Assembly (NCBI GenBank): GCA_026417175.1
Contig: JAOADT010000020.1
Span: 1 to 35,883, forward strand
Source: Deltaproteobacteria bacterium
GTDB lineage: Bacteria > Desulfobacterota > Syntrophorhabdia > Syntrophorhabdales > JANXAF01
DNA: 35,883 bases
Direction: 5' to 3'
Under the pieces are notes generated by a model. The model was not told where the DNA came from and ran no database searches. It saw only the letters and a program-made list of their open reading frames with translations. Numbering within the stretch: the first letter of the stretch is position 1; each line of letters begins with the position of its first letter. The translations under genes were made by a program, and so were the position numbers. Shown here piece by piece: positions 8,289 to 17,010 of this stretch.

Positions 8289-8592
8289 CTCTATTTAGTT
8301 AGTAGGAAAAGGTTGAGTTTGCCCTGAATGTACTTTTTAATTGATCGTTTCTTAATTCATTTTTTCTTGAGTATTGTAATGATTTGAGACTTGCAGCTTG
8401 GTGTTAGCATAGTGGATTTTAGTATGAGCTTTTATCAGCTAGAGGAACTAATTAATTCAATAAGTAAACACTATTTAAAAATCATCTTTTAAGAACGTAC
8501 CAAGGCTTAAGGGACTATTTAGCAATCTAAATCTGATTAAGACGATAAAATATATGAGACATACGGGATAATTACCTATTCCTTTTCAATTT
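8289..8592. other. Intergenic stretch with no recognised gene
   Basis: Between the HPP remnant and the end of fdhD. AT-rich and full of stops on both strands. No RNA gene, terminator hairpin or repeat was recognised. Confidence 0.4.
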
Positions 8593-9369
8593 TTATTCCT
8601 GCAGTCTTTCAGGATGGGTGTAAACAGAGTACCGGTAGCTAGTTGCATGACAGATAAGGGTGATCCCGGCTTCCTGGGCCATGGTAAAGGCCCTTGCGGT
8701 AGGAGAATGTCTCGATATCACGATTGGCACTCCCATTTTTGATGCTTTTATCAGCATCTCTGAGGATACTCTACCCGTTGTCAGGAGAATTTTATCTTTA
8801 GGATCCACATTTCTAAAGAGACATTCGCCCATTATTTTATCCACCGTATTGTGTCTTCCTACATCCTCTGCGATAATCAAAATCTGGTTAGTGTCTGCCA
8901 ACGCAGAGGCATGAACCCCTCCGCTGATTTTGAAAAGCTCAGCTTTTTCTTGAAAGCTTTTCATGAGAAAAGGGATTTGTTTCACTCCAACGGTTATGGA
9001 TGATTCGATTTTTTGTAGATCGGTTTGAAAGACAGAGCCACCCCCGCATCCAGAGGTAAGAACTTTGGTTTTTTTTAAGTTAAATTCCGCATTTTTTATT
9101 CTCACATTGACGATTTTCTCATCATCGCACAATCCCAAGACAAGCACATCTTCAATCTTTTTTATTAAATTTTCGAAAAAAAGAAAACCCACTATTAAGA
9201 AATTTGTCTTAACAGGAGTGCATTGAATAGTAATCATTTCATAACCATTGACGTAAAGGGTCAAACTGACTTCTTGCGGAAGATAGGTGAAACTTTCCGA
9301 GAATCCAAATCCTGAGTATTTTAAATGTGTAATAGCCCCGAATATCCCTTTATACAACTCTAGGTTCAT
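8593..9369 (-). CDS. fdhD: FdhD-family formate dehydrogenase sulfurtransferase/chaperone
   Basis: 258 residues. FdhD moves sulfur from a cysteine desulfurase to the Mo/W-bis-pyranopterin cofactor and is needed for active formate dehydrogenase. Visible family marks are LTSGCGGGS around Cys108, DVGRHNTVDKIMGECL and TTGRVSSEML. The E. coli enzyme has a CxxC pair at this loop; here only Cys108 remains, with glycines in place of the second Cys. No formate dehydrogenase subunit is in the window, so its client is elsewhere. The ATG at 9369 lacks a good ribosome site, and the predicted start should be treated as approximate. It is one of the few intact genes in the decay zone. Confidence 0.88.
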   Translation of the reverse strand: MNLELYKGIFGAITHLKYSGFGFSESFTYLPQEVSLTLYVNGYEMITIQCTPVKTNFLIVGFLFFENLIKKIEDVLVLGLCDDEKIVNVRIKNAEFNLKKTKVLTSGCGGGSVFQTDLQKIESSITVGVKQIPFLMKSFQEKAELFKISGGVHASALADTNQILIIAEDVGRHNTVDKIMGECLFRNVDPKDKILLTTGRVSSEMLIKASKMGVPIVISRHSPTARAFTMAQEAGITLICHATSYRYSVYTHPERLQE

Positions 9370-9391
9370 AACGAGTGATGCATCAAAAGTA

Positions 9392-9421
9392 AGAGTAGCA
9401 AAATCTTATACGAGTTGTCAA
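9392..9421 (-). promoter_or_regulatory. Possible promoter of fdhD
   Basis: Reading the minus strand: TTGACA (9421-9416), 18 bases, TACTCT (9397-9392), just upstream of the fdhD ATG at 9369. The -35 is perfect, but the -10 matches only half of the consensus. Confidence 0.35.
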
Positions 9422-9475
9422 GAAGCAAAACTATTCCGATATTATCACTGTCAAATTTCAGATAAGTCCAAAAAG

Positions 9476-9746
9476 CGTTAGCCACACATTTTCTTTTTTG
9501 TAATTATAGATCAATATTGTAAGAGGGTATGTTGTAACTTTACAACCAGTGTATTTATTCTCGTTAAAGTGATCATCAAAAACATTGAGATGTGGACCAG
9601 TTAAGGCGAATCCCTGAACTAGACCAGGTTATTTCTGACTGACCTCTAATTTTAGATTATAAGAACCCACATTTTTACTGTTAATAAACATACTAATGAA
9701 GAGTTAGGACAATGGGTAAAACCTTTATTTTATGCTATTTCATCAT
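9476..9746 (-). pseudogene. Decayed gene for a small, probably exported protein
   Basis: AAGGAGT stands seven bases before an ATG at 9746, but the frame meets a stop at codon 4. Past it the sequence reads HKIKVLPIVLTL, like the start of a signal peptide. After a frame change a long stretch reads SMFINSKNVGSYNLKLEVSQ, a stop, then FALTGPHLNVFDDHF and CKVTTYPLTILIYNYKKENV before a terminal stop near 9476. The coding-like composition, good ribosome site and few lesions suggest a recently broken gene of about 85-90 codons. The family was not recognised. Confidence 0.35.
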
Positions 9747-9970
9747 AAAGCTTACTCCTTTTTTTCATTGAACTTTTGTATGAATCTTCTTCATGCATTA
9801 CTTTTTTGCGAACTTATCGCGCTAAACACCAAAAATTCACTTAGTTTTGTTCGATTTTGGTGATCAAATTCCATCAAAAAATTGCTAGTTTGATTTGTCT
9901 TATAGACACCTTAGAAAGCTTAAAAGAAAAAGGGACTTCACCTTTCTCACATAACCTTTGAGGGACATTA
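9747..9970. other. Intergenic stretch with no recognised gene
   Basis: AT-rich sequence between the decayed exported-protein gene and the next minus-strand gene. No terminator, RNA or coding signal could be supported. Confidence 0.35.
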
Positions 9971-10711
9971 CTATAAATCCATGAGCATTCTTCTGTGTTT
10001 TTCGCATAACTTGCCTGAGATAATCTGGGATTGAATCATATCTCGTAACCAGTGTGCATTAAAAAGCCGGCAATTTTTGTCCTCGCAAAAAGGGTTACCT
10101 GTAAAATAGAAGAATATGCTCTGGATCATGTACCCGCGAAATATATCCGGTAAACGTTCTTCAGGAAACTCTAAGTTCGGAGAAAAAGTTTCTCCCAAAG
10201 CCATTTTTACCATCCAGGCCCAATAATATTGCTTGCTCCTCGCTGGCACATATCTGATTCCAGAAACGGAGATTATTGTAGGAAAAGAAAAAAGGGCTAT
10301 TCTCCCGTGATAGTAACCATCATAGTCTATTGTTGCAATTAAGTCGTCCGTCACCACAATATGGACATGGTCCAATGGATTTTTTTTCATCCAGAGGCTA
10401 AGAATTTTGAAGTAAATGTTTCTGAGGATGACTGCATCATAAAGAACTCCTACACTTTTATTCCCAAAAAACCTACCCATTTCGTATTCAATCTCGTAGG
10501 GAAAAGGGTTTATAATGGGAGATCTGGCAGCAACTATACGAGCTGATGCAAAGGATCGCGCTATTTCGTATCTTTTTTCCTCAGGAACCCAATGTAGGAG
10601 ACTGTCACAAAAATTTACATCGTATCCTAGATTATTAATCTCTTTAATGTTGGAAACGTTCTTCCAATTAAGATTTTCTTTAGTCTCAACGTAAAAAAAT
10701 ATCTTTTTCAC
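9971..10711 (-). CDS. Conserved protein paired with Thi4, possible DUF6775-like metallopeptidase
   Basis: 246-residue soluble protein. The C-terminus holds a likely metal site made of C209, C214, C236 and H239, with the segment NCRLFNAHW between the pairs. The middle has a YYHGRIALF...IISVSGIRYVPAR stretch. This arrangement recalls the DUF6775 putative metallopeptidase family, but that name is from memory and the catalytic residues are not established. The GTG start at 10711 lies inside the end of the Thi4 gene (26-base overlap), so the two are translationally coupled and probably share a process. No signal peptide or membrane helix is seen. Confidence 0.6.
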   Translation of the reverse strand: MKKIFFYVETKENLNWKNVSNIKEINNLGYDVNFCDSLLHWVPEEKRYEIARSFASARIVAARSPIINPFPYEIEYEMGRFFGNKSVGVLYDAVILRNIYFKILSLWMKKNPLDHVHIVVTDDLIATIDYDGYYHGRIALFSFPTIISVSGIRYVPARSKQYYWAWMVKMALGETFSPNLEFPEERLPDIFRGYMIQSIFFYFTGNPFCEDKNCRLFNAHWLRDMIQSQIISGKLCEKHRRMLMDL

Positions 10712-11489
10712 TTTCCAGTTTTTTCTTTATCAAGCTTGCCGCTTTTTTTCCCGAAAGAAGCATAGCTCCAAATGTGGGTCCCATCCTTGGAAGCCCAAAA
10801 ACAGTGGCCACAGCCATCCCAGCAACGAATAGACCATCGTAAATTTCGGCTGTATGCTGAACTATTAAGTCCTCTGATGCGTCTACCCACATTGCTCCAT
10901 ATCCTCTTGTTTTGACAAATCCCCTTTCTTCCATCTTTTTTGCCACCTGGGCATCGTGCCCCGTTGCATCGAGAACAGTCTTTGATTCAAGTCCGATGGG
11001 GTCAACGCAAGTTATCTGACGTGGCAATGCTTCAACAGGGGTCCAGTTCACCACGCACCCCGCGACTTTTTTCTCTCGCACTACCACGTCCTCGAAAATA
11101 GTCATGTTCAGAATCTTAACCCCCATGGAACACGCATAGGAAATCAGTTTAGATGTCGCGTGTGGACCGTCTGCGACAAAAAGCCCATAATTTACCTCTT
11201 TGAAGGGAATTCCTAAATCCACAAGAAGCTTATCAGCAGGAGCTCGAAATGTAACCTTGTTCATAAGATAACCTCCAATCCAGAAACCTCCGCCCAAGTA
11301 GTTGTTTCTCTCTATGATAACTACTTTGAATCCCTCTTTAGCGAGTTCAGCACCGGCCATAAGGCCACTGGGTCCTCCACCGACGATGATGCAATCCGAC
11401 TCTACGTACTCTGCAAGTTCCGACAGAAAGGCCGAAATTATAGCTTTCGTTACGTCCTTTTCGCCTGATTTCTCAAAAAGTCTTTTCAT
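10686..11489 (-). CDS. thi4: Thi4-family thiamine thiazole synthase
   Basis: 267-residue FAD/NAD-binding protein of the Thi4 family, which builds the thiazole phosphate of thiamine from NAD, glycine and sulfur. A dinucleotide fold opens with CIIVGGGPSG (33-42), then an acidic-Arg end (IIERNNYLGGG), and later DATGHDAQVA and the family end LPRMGPTFGAMLLSGKKAA. In yeast the sulfur comes from an active-site Cys in a C-M-D-P segment, whereas many prokaryotic enzymes have His there (H-V-D-P) and use free sulfide. Here the segment is T-C161-V-D-P, so a Cys is present. ATG 11489 is chosen: AGGAG precedes it and the strong promoter just upstream excludes the longer frame to 11558. Confidence 0.88.
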   Translation of the reverse strand: MKRLFEKSGEKDVTKAIISAFLSELAEYVESDCIIVGGGPSGLMAGAELAKEGFKVVIIERNNYLGGGFWIGGYLMNKVTFRAPADKLLVDLGIPFKEVNYGLFVADGPHATSKLISYACSMGVKILNMTIFEDVVVREKKVAGCVVNWTPVEALPRQITCVDPIGLESKTVLDATGHDAQVAKKMEERGFVKTRGYGAMWVDASEDLIVQHTAEIYDGLFVAGMAVATVFGLPRMGPTFGAMLLSGKKAASLIKKKLESEKDIFLR

Positions 11490-11529
11490 GTTGTCTCCTC
11501 TGCGCTTACTAAATAGCTGATTTTTAGTA

Positions 11530-11558
11530 ATTATAGAAAAACTAACTATAAAAGTCAA
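11530..11558 (-). promoter_or_regulatory. Strong sigma70-type promoter of the thi4 pair
   Basis: Reading the minus strand: TTGACT (11558-11553), 17 bases, perfect TATAAT (11535-11530). Transcription would start near 11523, about 35 bases before the chosen thi4 ATG. No thiamine-pyrophosphate riboswitch fits in this leader. Confidence 0.75.
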
Positions 11559-11630
11559 GTATAAGTCTTTTTTCTATATAAATAATAAGGAACTGGCGGA
11601 CATCTTTTGAGCTCTTTTAGTTAAAAATAC

Positions 11631-12676
11631 CTATGCATTTTGAACCGGATAGCTTTTTTGATTTCTTAACTTTCCAAGCGTGATTCCTACAGCTGGTTTT
11701 GTCAATAACGTGTAGATTAGAAGTCCCGTTGCTAAGATTCCTACTGATATTACCATCTCATGGAATGAGGGGCCGTACTCGTAGATTTCTCCGATAGGAT
11801 CGGGCCCAAAGCCTGGGATAATAAAACAAAGACCCTTTTCTATGTAAACGCCAATTATGATTAAAATGCAACCAATATTGATAAGCGACTTTTTTGGAAA
11901 GTGTCGAAGTGCCATAAACGACACAAAGGCAGACGCGTTTAGACTAATCGCAGTCGATATGTAAGAAACAAGTTTTCTGTGCTCGCCCAATCCGTTGTAA
12001 AGATATTTCATCTGGGGTATATGCATTGTTGCAGAGTAGTAGTCTTTAAAGACCTCTGCTATGGTAAAAAGTATGTTGAAAAAATTGCATGAGCCATAAT
12101 GTATGCAATTCTGAACAAGGCATTGTCTTTTATTTCCATTTTTTTAAAGTGTTTAAATATTTGAAAAACAATGAGCACTATTGCAGGACGAGAGCAAAAT
12201 GCGGATGCCAAAAATCGAGGGGCCAAAATTGTGGATTATCAAGTGAAAGCAGTTACTGTATGAATATTTATTGCCCAAGGTATGGAAATAAGGACAAGCG
12301 GAACATAAACTTTTTTATCTGGTTCCGTTTTAGTGTAACTTTTGTAAGGATAAAATTGGTAGTACCGTGTTAAGAATCAGATATCCAGAAAGGACAATAG
12401 TATCCCACACAAGAAGAGATTCTGGAAAGTTCCATTTACCTATTCCTGGGATTATGTGCCGGAATCTTTCCGGTCTTCCAAAATCCACTATTAAATGCCA
12501 ATAATTCTCCAAGGACAGTAATCTCTTTGATTGGTTCAAAATAGTAAATGTACGCAGGAACAACTAGCAATACCGCAAACAATTAATCTTAAAAGCAGTG
12601 TAAGCTACAAATAGTAATATCTTTGCCCTCTTATAGCCTCATTAGCTGCATCCCTAATAAAAGCTCTTCCTTTCAT
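11631..12676 (-). pseudogene. NrfD-family quinone-interacting membrane subunit, decayed
   Basis: Polytopic NrfD/HybB-type subunits exchange electrons between a quinone pool and a periplasmic FeS/cytochrome module. The reading starts MKGRAFIRD at 12676, overlapping the FeS gene's stop (ATGA), and meets TAG at 12605-12607. After a likely deletion it goes on as VPAYIYYFEPIKEITVLGEL, shifts frame to GRPERFRHIIPGIG, shifts again through KVYVPLVLISIPWAINIHTV with stops after it, then LAPRFLASAFCS. It ends in an open C-terminal piece containing NIGCILIIIGVYIEKG, FIIPGFGPDPIGEIYEYGP and TLGKLR. At least four lesions separate recognisable parts that stay in the correct order, so the gene is broken but recent. 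Confidence 0.85.
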
Positions 12677-13583
12677 ACCTTAACCATGGAAAAAGAAAAA
12701 AACAGAGGTTCTGTGTGCAATTCCTCTTTTAGTCTAAATACCCGTTTTGTTTCCATAGCGAGTCTTATCTCACTCTCGGGATAAAGCAGATTCCGAAAGT
12801 TTCTAGCACCAACAGGACAAACCTCAACACAGACCGGATACTTTCTTTGCCTTACTCTAAGAATGTAAAAATGACATTTTTCGACAACGTTCCTCATCTT
12901 TGGTCTGTTTCCAAGATAATAAGTTTCCAAATTGATTTCTTCTTTCGGTATCTGGGGATCCGACCAATTAAAAGATCTCGATCTATATGGACATGCGGCC
13001 ATGCAATATCTGCATCCTATGTACCAATTATAATCGATGACCACTATCCCGTCGGGCTCAGTCCAGGTCGCACGCACAGGACACACTTTGACACATTATG
13101 GTCTCATCCATTTTTGACATTGCAACAATAGTAGTATCCTGGCTCCGGTACGCTTTCCGGATGGTAGTAGTGATCTGCTTCCTAAAAAATTCATTGATCC
13201 TTTTTTTGAACCTCAGAACCCTTAGGGTGTAAACCTGATGAGGAGATCTAGAAAGATTATTCTCTCTTACACAAGCATAAACACATCTTCTACACCCTAT
13301 GCACTTTGAAAGATGTAAAGCGTATGCAAACTCTACACCTTTTATAGGTGGGGTAGCCTTAACTTTTATGTCCTTTCCACACTTTTTCTTATGTTGAGTT
13401 TCTATTTTCAAAAGCATGCTTTCAGCTCCCCTTTAGTCATTTCCTTAAAATGCTTTTGAAAAAATCCCCTCTGTCGAAATCGAGGAAACGAGGGGTACTG
13501 CAGGCAGAAAAGAATGATGAAAACAGAAGAGAAAAGGATCCTAATAGACAGTTTCTTCTTGAGACCTTTCTATATGTTGCCAT
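12673..13583 (-). pseudogene. Periplasmic 4Fe-4S ferredoxin subunit (DsrO/HybA-like), decayed
   Basis: Partner of the NrfD gene. From ATG 13583 a twin-arginine-like signal reads SRRNCLLGSFSLLFSS, then stops near 13440. Frame changes lead through MTKGELKAC to KKKCGKDIKVKATPPIKGVE, the first cluster SKCIGCRRCVYACVRENN, a garbled stretch, then MCPVRATW, the middle cluster and EVCPVGARNF. Two cluster cysteines are replaced: DYNWYIGCRYC has Tyr where Cys is expected, and EKCHFYIL has Tyr in place of the next Cys. Frameshifts plus ligand loss show that this is not a sequencing slip alone. Such subunits pass electrons between a cytochrome and NrfD on the periplasmic side. Confidence 0.85.
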
Positions 13584-13995
13584 TTTTTTGCTTTTCCACG
13601 GCATGTCTATCGGAGCAAATGGTGGAGGTTCAGGTTTTATAGGTTTAAAAGGAGGATTGTGAGGATGATGACAGTGAACGCATAAAAAATACCGTTTCTT
13701 TCCTTGCCAAAAATCTGTTCTTTTTTCATGAATTCCTTTTTTCCAGTCCTTTAAAATGTTTCCGTGACACTGTCCACAAAGCTTATAAGATCTTTCAAAA
13801 GGAATTTGATCACCCTAAGCAACCTTCAACTTATCGAAATTGGCCACACTGTGGCAGTAATAGCACCACCTGTTTGCGTGTTTTAGGTTAATTTTTGAAG
13901 AAGCGCCATTTCTTTCTTATAGGCTTATAGGATCCAGACAAGTATGGACATTGTAAACACAATAAAGGAAGGAAGACGAATTTGGCTTGGAGGGT
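13584..13995 (-). pseudogene. Multihaem c-type cytochrome, 5'-truncated and decayed
   Basis: The minus-strand frame gives three haem-binding CxxCH motifs: CYYCH, CGQCH and CVHCH. They are followed by HPHNPPFKPIKPEPPP, and the part before is CVYNVHTCLDP, which looks like a worn haem motif. In-frame stops lie at 13917-13919 (TAA) and 13815-13817 (TAG). No signal peptide or start is present, because the sequence runs straight into the truncated end of the kinase gene near 14000. The 3' end merges in frame with the FeS signal peptide, so the old boundary between the two genes is uncertain. With the FeS and NrfD genes it would have formed a quinone-linked electron-transfer complex. Confidence 0.75.
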
Positions 13996-14009
13996 CTAGA
14001 TAGACAGAT

Positions 14010-16028
14010 TCAGAAGTTGAGTGATTCGTAAATGGAAAGGGCCTCCATAGGATTTCCCGCCTCTATTACCTTGTAGCCTAAGTTACAAAGTAACTCAGAA
14101 ATGAGTTTTCTTACACCTCTATCATCTTCTACAAGGAGAATCCTTTCACTTCCGAACATTACATTTTCATCTTCTTGCTTCATAAGAGAACCGTTTTGGT
14201 TGGGTACAAGTGGAAGATAAATCAAAAAGGTCGAACCAAATCCTGGATTACTGTTCACGTCTATGTAACCACCGCTCCGTTTTATAATTTCATGGGTGAT
14301 AGAAAGACCAAGACCTGTGCCTTTACCTGGTTCTTTGGTTGTAAAAAAAGGCTCAAAGATTCTTTTTCTTATTCCCTCGCTCATCCCTTGTCCAGTATCA
14401 GTTATGGCTATCATAACGTGAGGACCTGTCCCGAGCTCAGAGTTCTCACCTAACATCACAGAAGAAGTCTCTATAGTCAACTTACCTCCATTTGGCATTG
14501 CATCTACCGCGTTTACAACTATATTCATTATAGCTTGTTCTATCTGAGAAGGATCAACGTGTGCCATTAAGGGTTCTTTTGAAAATGAAATGAAAAACTC
14601 AATGGTATCTCCTATAATTCTTCTAATCATGTTTTCCATCTTACTCAGCAAATCATTTATGTTTATTGTCTGCATCTGCGTTACCCGTTTTCTAGAAAAG
14701 GTGAGAAGCTGAGCTATAAAATCCTTTGCCTTTTCAGCAGTCTCCTTAATCTCTTTTACTCTAATCTCTGACTTAGGATCTCTGAATCCCGACTTCATTA
14801 TCAGTTCGCAGTTTCCTAATATAATGGTTAAGATGTTGTTAAAATGATGAGCGATCCCTCCTGCTAATCTCCCTATAGCCCCCATCTTTTGGGCTTGCAA
14901 TAACTTTTCTTGGATGGCTAAAAGTTCACTATCCTTTCGTTTCAGGTCAGTTACGTCAATCGCTGTAAAGGCCATTCCTTTTGAAGGATCATCCGGATCA
15001 AGAAAACTGAATGACAGCCAAACATCTCTTAGACTACCGTCCTTCCTTTTCCACCTTGTTTCTACAGGTTGCGCAACTCCATTTCCAACTTTCCTTAAAG
15101 AATCTTGCTTTAAATAATGAGCAAAAATCTCATCCTAACAAAGTATACCCATATTCTGGTTTATTAGCTCGGAGGGTTGGTATCCCGTCATTTCGCACAT
15201 TGCGGAGTTAATTTCAAGAATTACGCCCTCAGCATTCGCGAGACCTATGCCGATTGGAGCAGCCATAAATATTCCTCTGATCCGCTGCTCTCGTTTTGCT
15301 AATTCATCGAATAGAAGATGTTCCCTCTCTATGGTATCAAGCCAACGGGTTACTTCTATTTCTGTTCTTTTTCATTTAATAATTCCTGTGGGGAAAGATA
15401 GTAGAAATTGTGATACACACGGTTTCCTTTCATGATGAACGGGTGGATCAAAAGCATTTATTTGATAAGTCCTTGGTCAAATTTCCACCGGTTAAACTGG
15501 CAAAGAATAGAGCAGGGATAGTCTGGAAAAAGTCTCTCGTTCAATTTGGAACCGTATTCAAAAATCCTTTCTGAACCTGACAAATTTTCAAGACTCCAAG
15601 TCATTTCAAATGTTGTCCTGAGAGCACTGAATCCTTCATTTATGGCTTTTTCTGTTAGTTTCATAAGAAAATCGATTGTACAATCAGGATCAAAAAACCA
15701 GTTACGTGTAAAAGCGTGAGAGGCATTCATTATCACAAATTTTCCTTCCTTCTCAGCATGGCAGATGTGAAGTTTTTCTTTTTTCAAATGTTTACGTACT
15801 TTTTCAGGTCTCCTTTCGTAGGTAATATAAATGCACTTTTCCTTATTTTTTTAGGCCACTCTCAATGAAGAGACTAATGGCTTTGCTCCACTCTTTATCC
15901 GTTTCATAGATTAGACAAATGTGATTGTGGGTATAAAAGTTTTTCATATAATCTGGTAAATATCCGCCAATATTTTTTGATGGATCACTCATATATTGAA
16001 AAAGTTTCTTTTTTGGATTTTTACTCAT
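14010..16028 (-). pseudogene. MEDS-PAS-histidine kinase-receiver hybrid sensor, decayed
   Basis: Fragments read in order from ATG 16028. First comes a MEDS sensory domain (THNHICLIYE; then, after a shift at about 15845, KEKCIYITYERRPEKVRKHL; HAFTRNWFFDPD; HPFIMKGNRVYHNFYYL). Next are a PAS domain (IFMAAPIGIGLANAEGVILE; DGSLRDVWLSFSFLD), HisKA with GGIAHHFNN, and HATPase_c (NIVVNAVDAM, DTGQGM, GKGTGLGL). Only the first half of a receiver domain (RILLVEDD...) remains. Lesions: frameshift with TAA at 15843-15845, TAA at 15458-15460, frameshift near 15380, TAG at 15135-15137, and loss of the receiver's C-terminal half at 14010. The 14010-14975 part alone could still express a kinase core, but the sensor is broken. 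Confidence 0.85.
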
Positions 16029-16640
16029 TTTGGCTCAAATATAAATAAAGATAAGGGGTACTTAGATAAAGTTTGTCATACCTGGATTTTTTGTCACTAC
16101 ATAGCTGATAACTATGATTTATGAGTCTATTGCAAAAACGCCTTTGACTCACTTTTAGAAAATTTTACTATTTTAATACACAAAAATAAATATGTCAACA
16201 AGAAATGTCATGTAAATAAAGTTAGTTGAGCTAGCTACTTTAGTTTTTATGTCTCTGGTAAAGGTACAAACTAGCAAGGCAAAAAATGACTTTCAATTTA
16301 AATCTTTCAATTTCTTAGCTCGTCTTCGAGACATGACAGTTTCTGGCAGAATAGAAGGAGATAAGTTTCCATAACCAAGTTTTGCAATACATTACGGATT
16401 ATTAGAATAATTATAGTCTTTGGGATAATTTTTTGGAGAAATTACTAGAAAAAGTGTAACATTTGTAAATCGCTTATATTAAGTATACCATTACGAAGTG
16501 AAAAATCGGGGTGAAAACACATCATGGAGCCTTTAAATACAGGCCTCTATGATGTTCAACACTACTCACTTTCGATATCTATGCATATTAGGCTTTTTGA
16601 AGCCAAAACAAATATTTTAATTGATCGAAATTTCGAACTT
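16029..16640. other. Gene-poor stretch upstream of the decayed kinase
   Basis: Contains the kinase promoter (16170-16198) and otherwise no supported gene. A minus-strand stretch around 16320-16400 reads KLGYGNLSPSILPETVMSRR and has coding-like composition, but it has no start and no recognised family. The open frame at 16524-16838 on the + strand overlaps the desulforedoxin-like remnant and is judged a shadow. Confidence 0.35.
16170..16198 (-). promoter_or_regulatory. Sigma70-type promoter upstream of the decayed MEDS kinase
   Basis: Reading the minus strand: TTGACA (16198-16193), 17 bases, TAAAAT (16175-16170). Transcription would start near 16163 and run into the kinase remnant starting at 16028 with a leader of about 135 bases. 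The promoter looks intact although the gene is not. Confidence 0.6.
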
Positions 16641-17010
16641 CTATTTCTTTTTCATTGGCTTTCCACAGCAGATTATCGAATGAGTCTCAAGGTAGCAACA
16701 AGGTTCATCGATACTAACAACGAGCCCGCACACTTCACATTGGAGTTTATCTACTCCTCGATTTTTTGTTTCTTGTCTTTTTTTGTAGCTGTTTTTTCAA
16801 GTTTTTTTCCATCCCAGTTCTCGCCGTGGAAAGATTAAAACTGGTCCAACCTTTGGAAGGTATTCCTTTATTCTTCTCGTCCTAGACGGAATAGAAAGGA
16901 TTTATGCTCTTACTCAGTTTTAAGTATATCCGATCTCCGATTGGAACAACTATGTGTTTTGCCCTTTGATCTTCATTTGATACTTTCTCTGCAGCCTGTG
17001 GCACGGCCAT
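16641..17010 (-). pseudogene. Small protein with C-terminal desulforedoxin-like zinc/iron ribbon, decayed
   Basis: From ATG 17010 the frame reads MAVPQAAEK then HIVVPIGDRIYLKLSKSI and stops at 16882. One frame over, the sequence continues RRIKEYLPKVGPVLIFPRRE, meets a TGA, and then gives LQCEVCGLVV...CCGKPMKKK with a stop at 16641-16643. The last part matches the desulforedoxin / desulfoferrodoxin N-terminal pattern C-x2-C ... C-C, a rubredoxin-like iron site used in anaerobes for superoxide or electron chemistry. One frameshift and one stop suffice to restore about 120 codons. The N-terminal part is not recognised. No good ribosome site is seen. Confidence 0.55.

Noticed and set aside
11490-11529. 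Thiamine-pyrophosphate riboswitch before thi4
   Set aside because: The leader is only about 35 bases from the predicted start, and none of the conserved riboswitch segments (CTGAGA, GATCTGG-like) is present.
12089-12373. 94-codon open frame on the + strand
   Set aside because: It lies opposite the decayed middle of the NrfD gene, whose minus-strand frames give clear family motifs.
13450-13662. 70-codon open frame on the + strand
   Set aside because: It is the reverse of the FeS protein's signal peptide and the proline-rich cytochrome end.
16524-16838. 104-codon open frame on the + strand
   Set aside because: It lies opposite the desulforedoxin-like remnant, has no ribosome site and resembles no protein.
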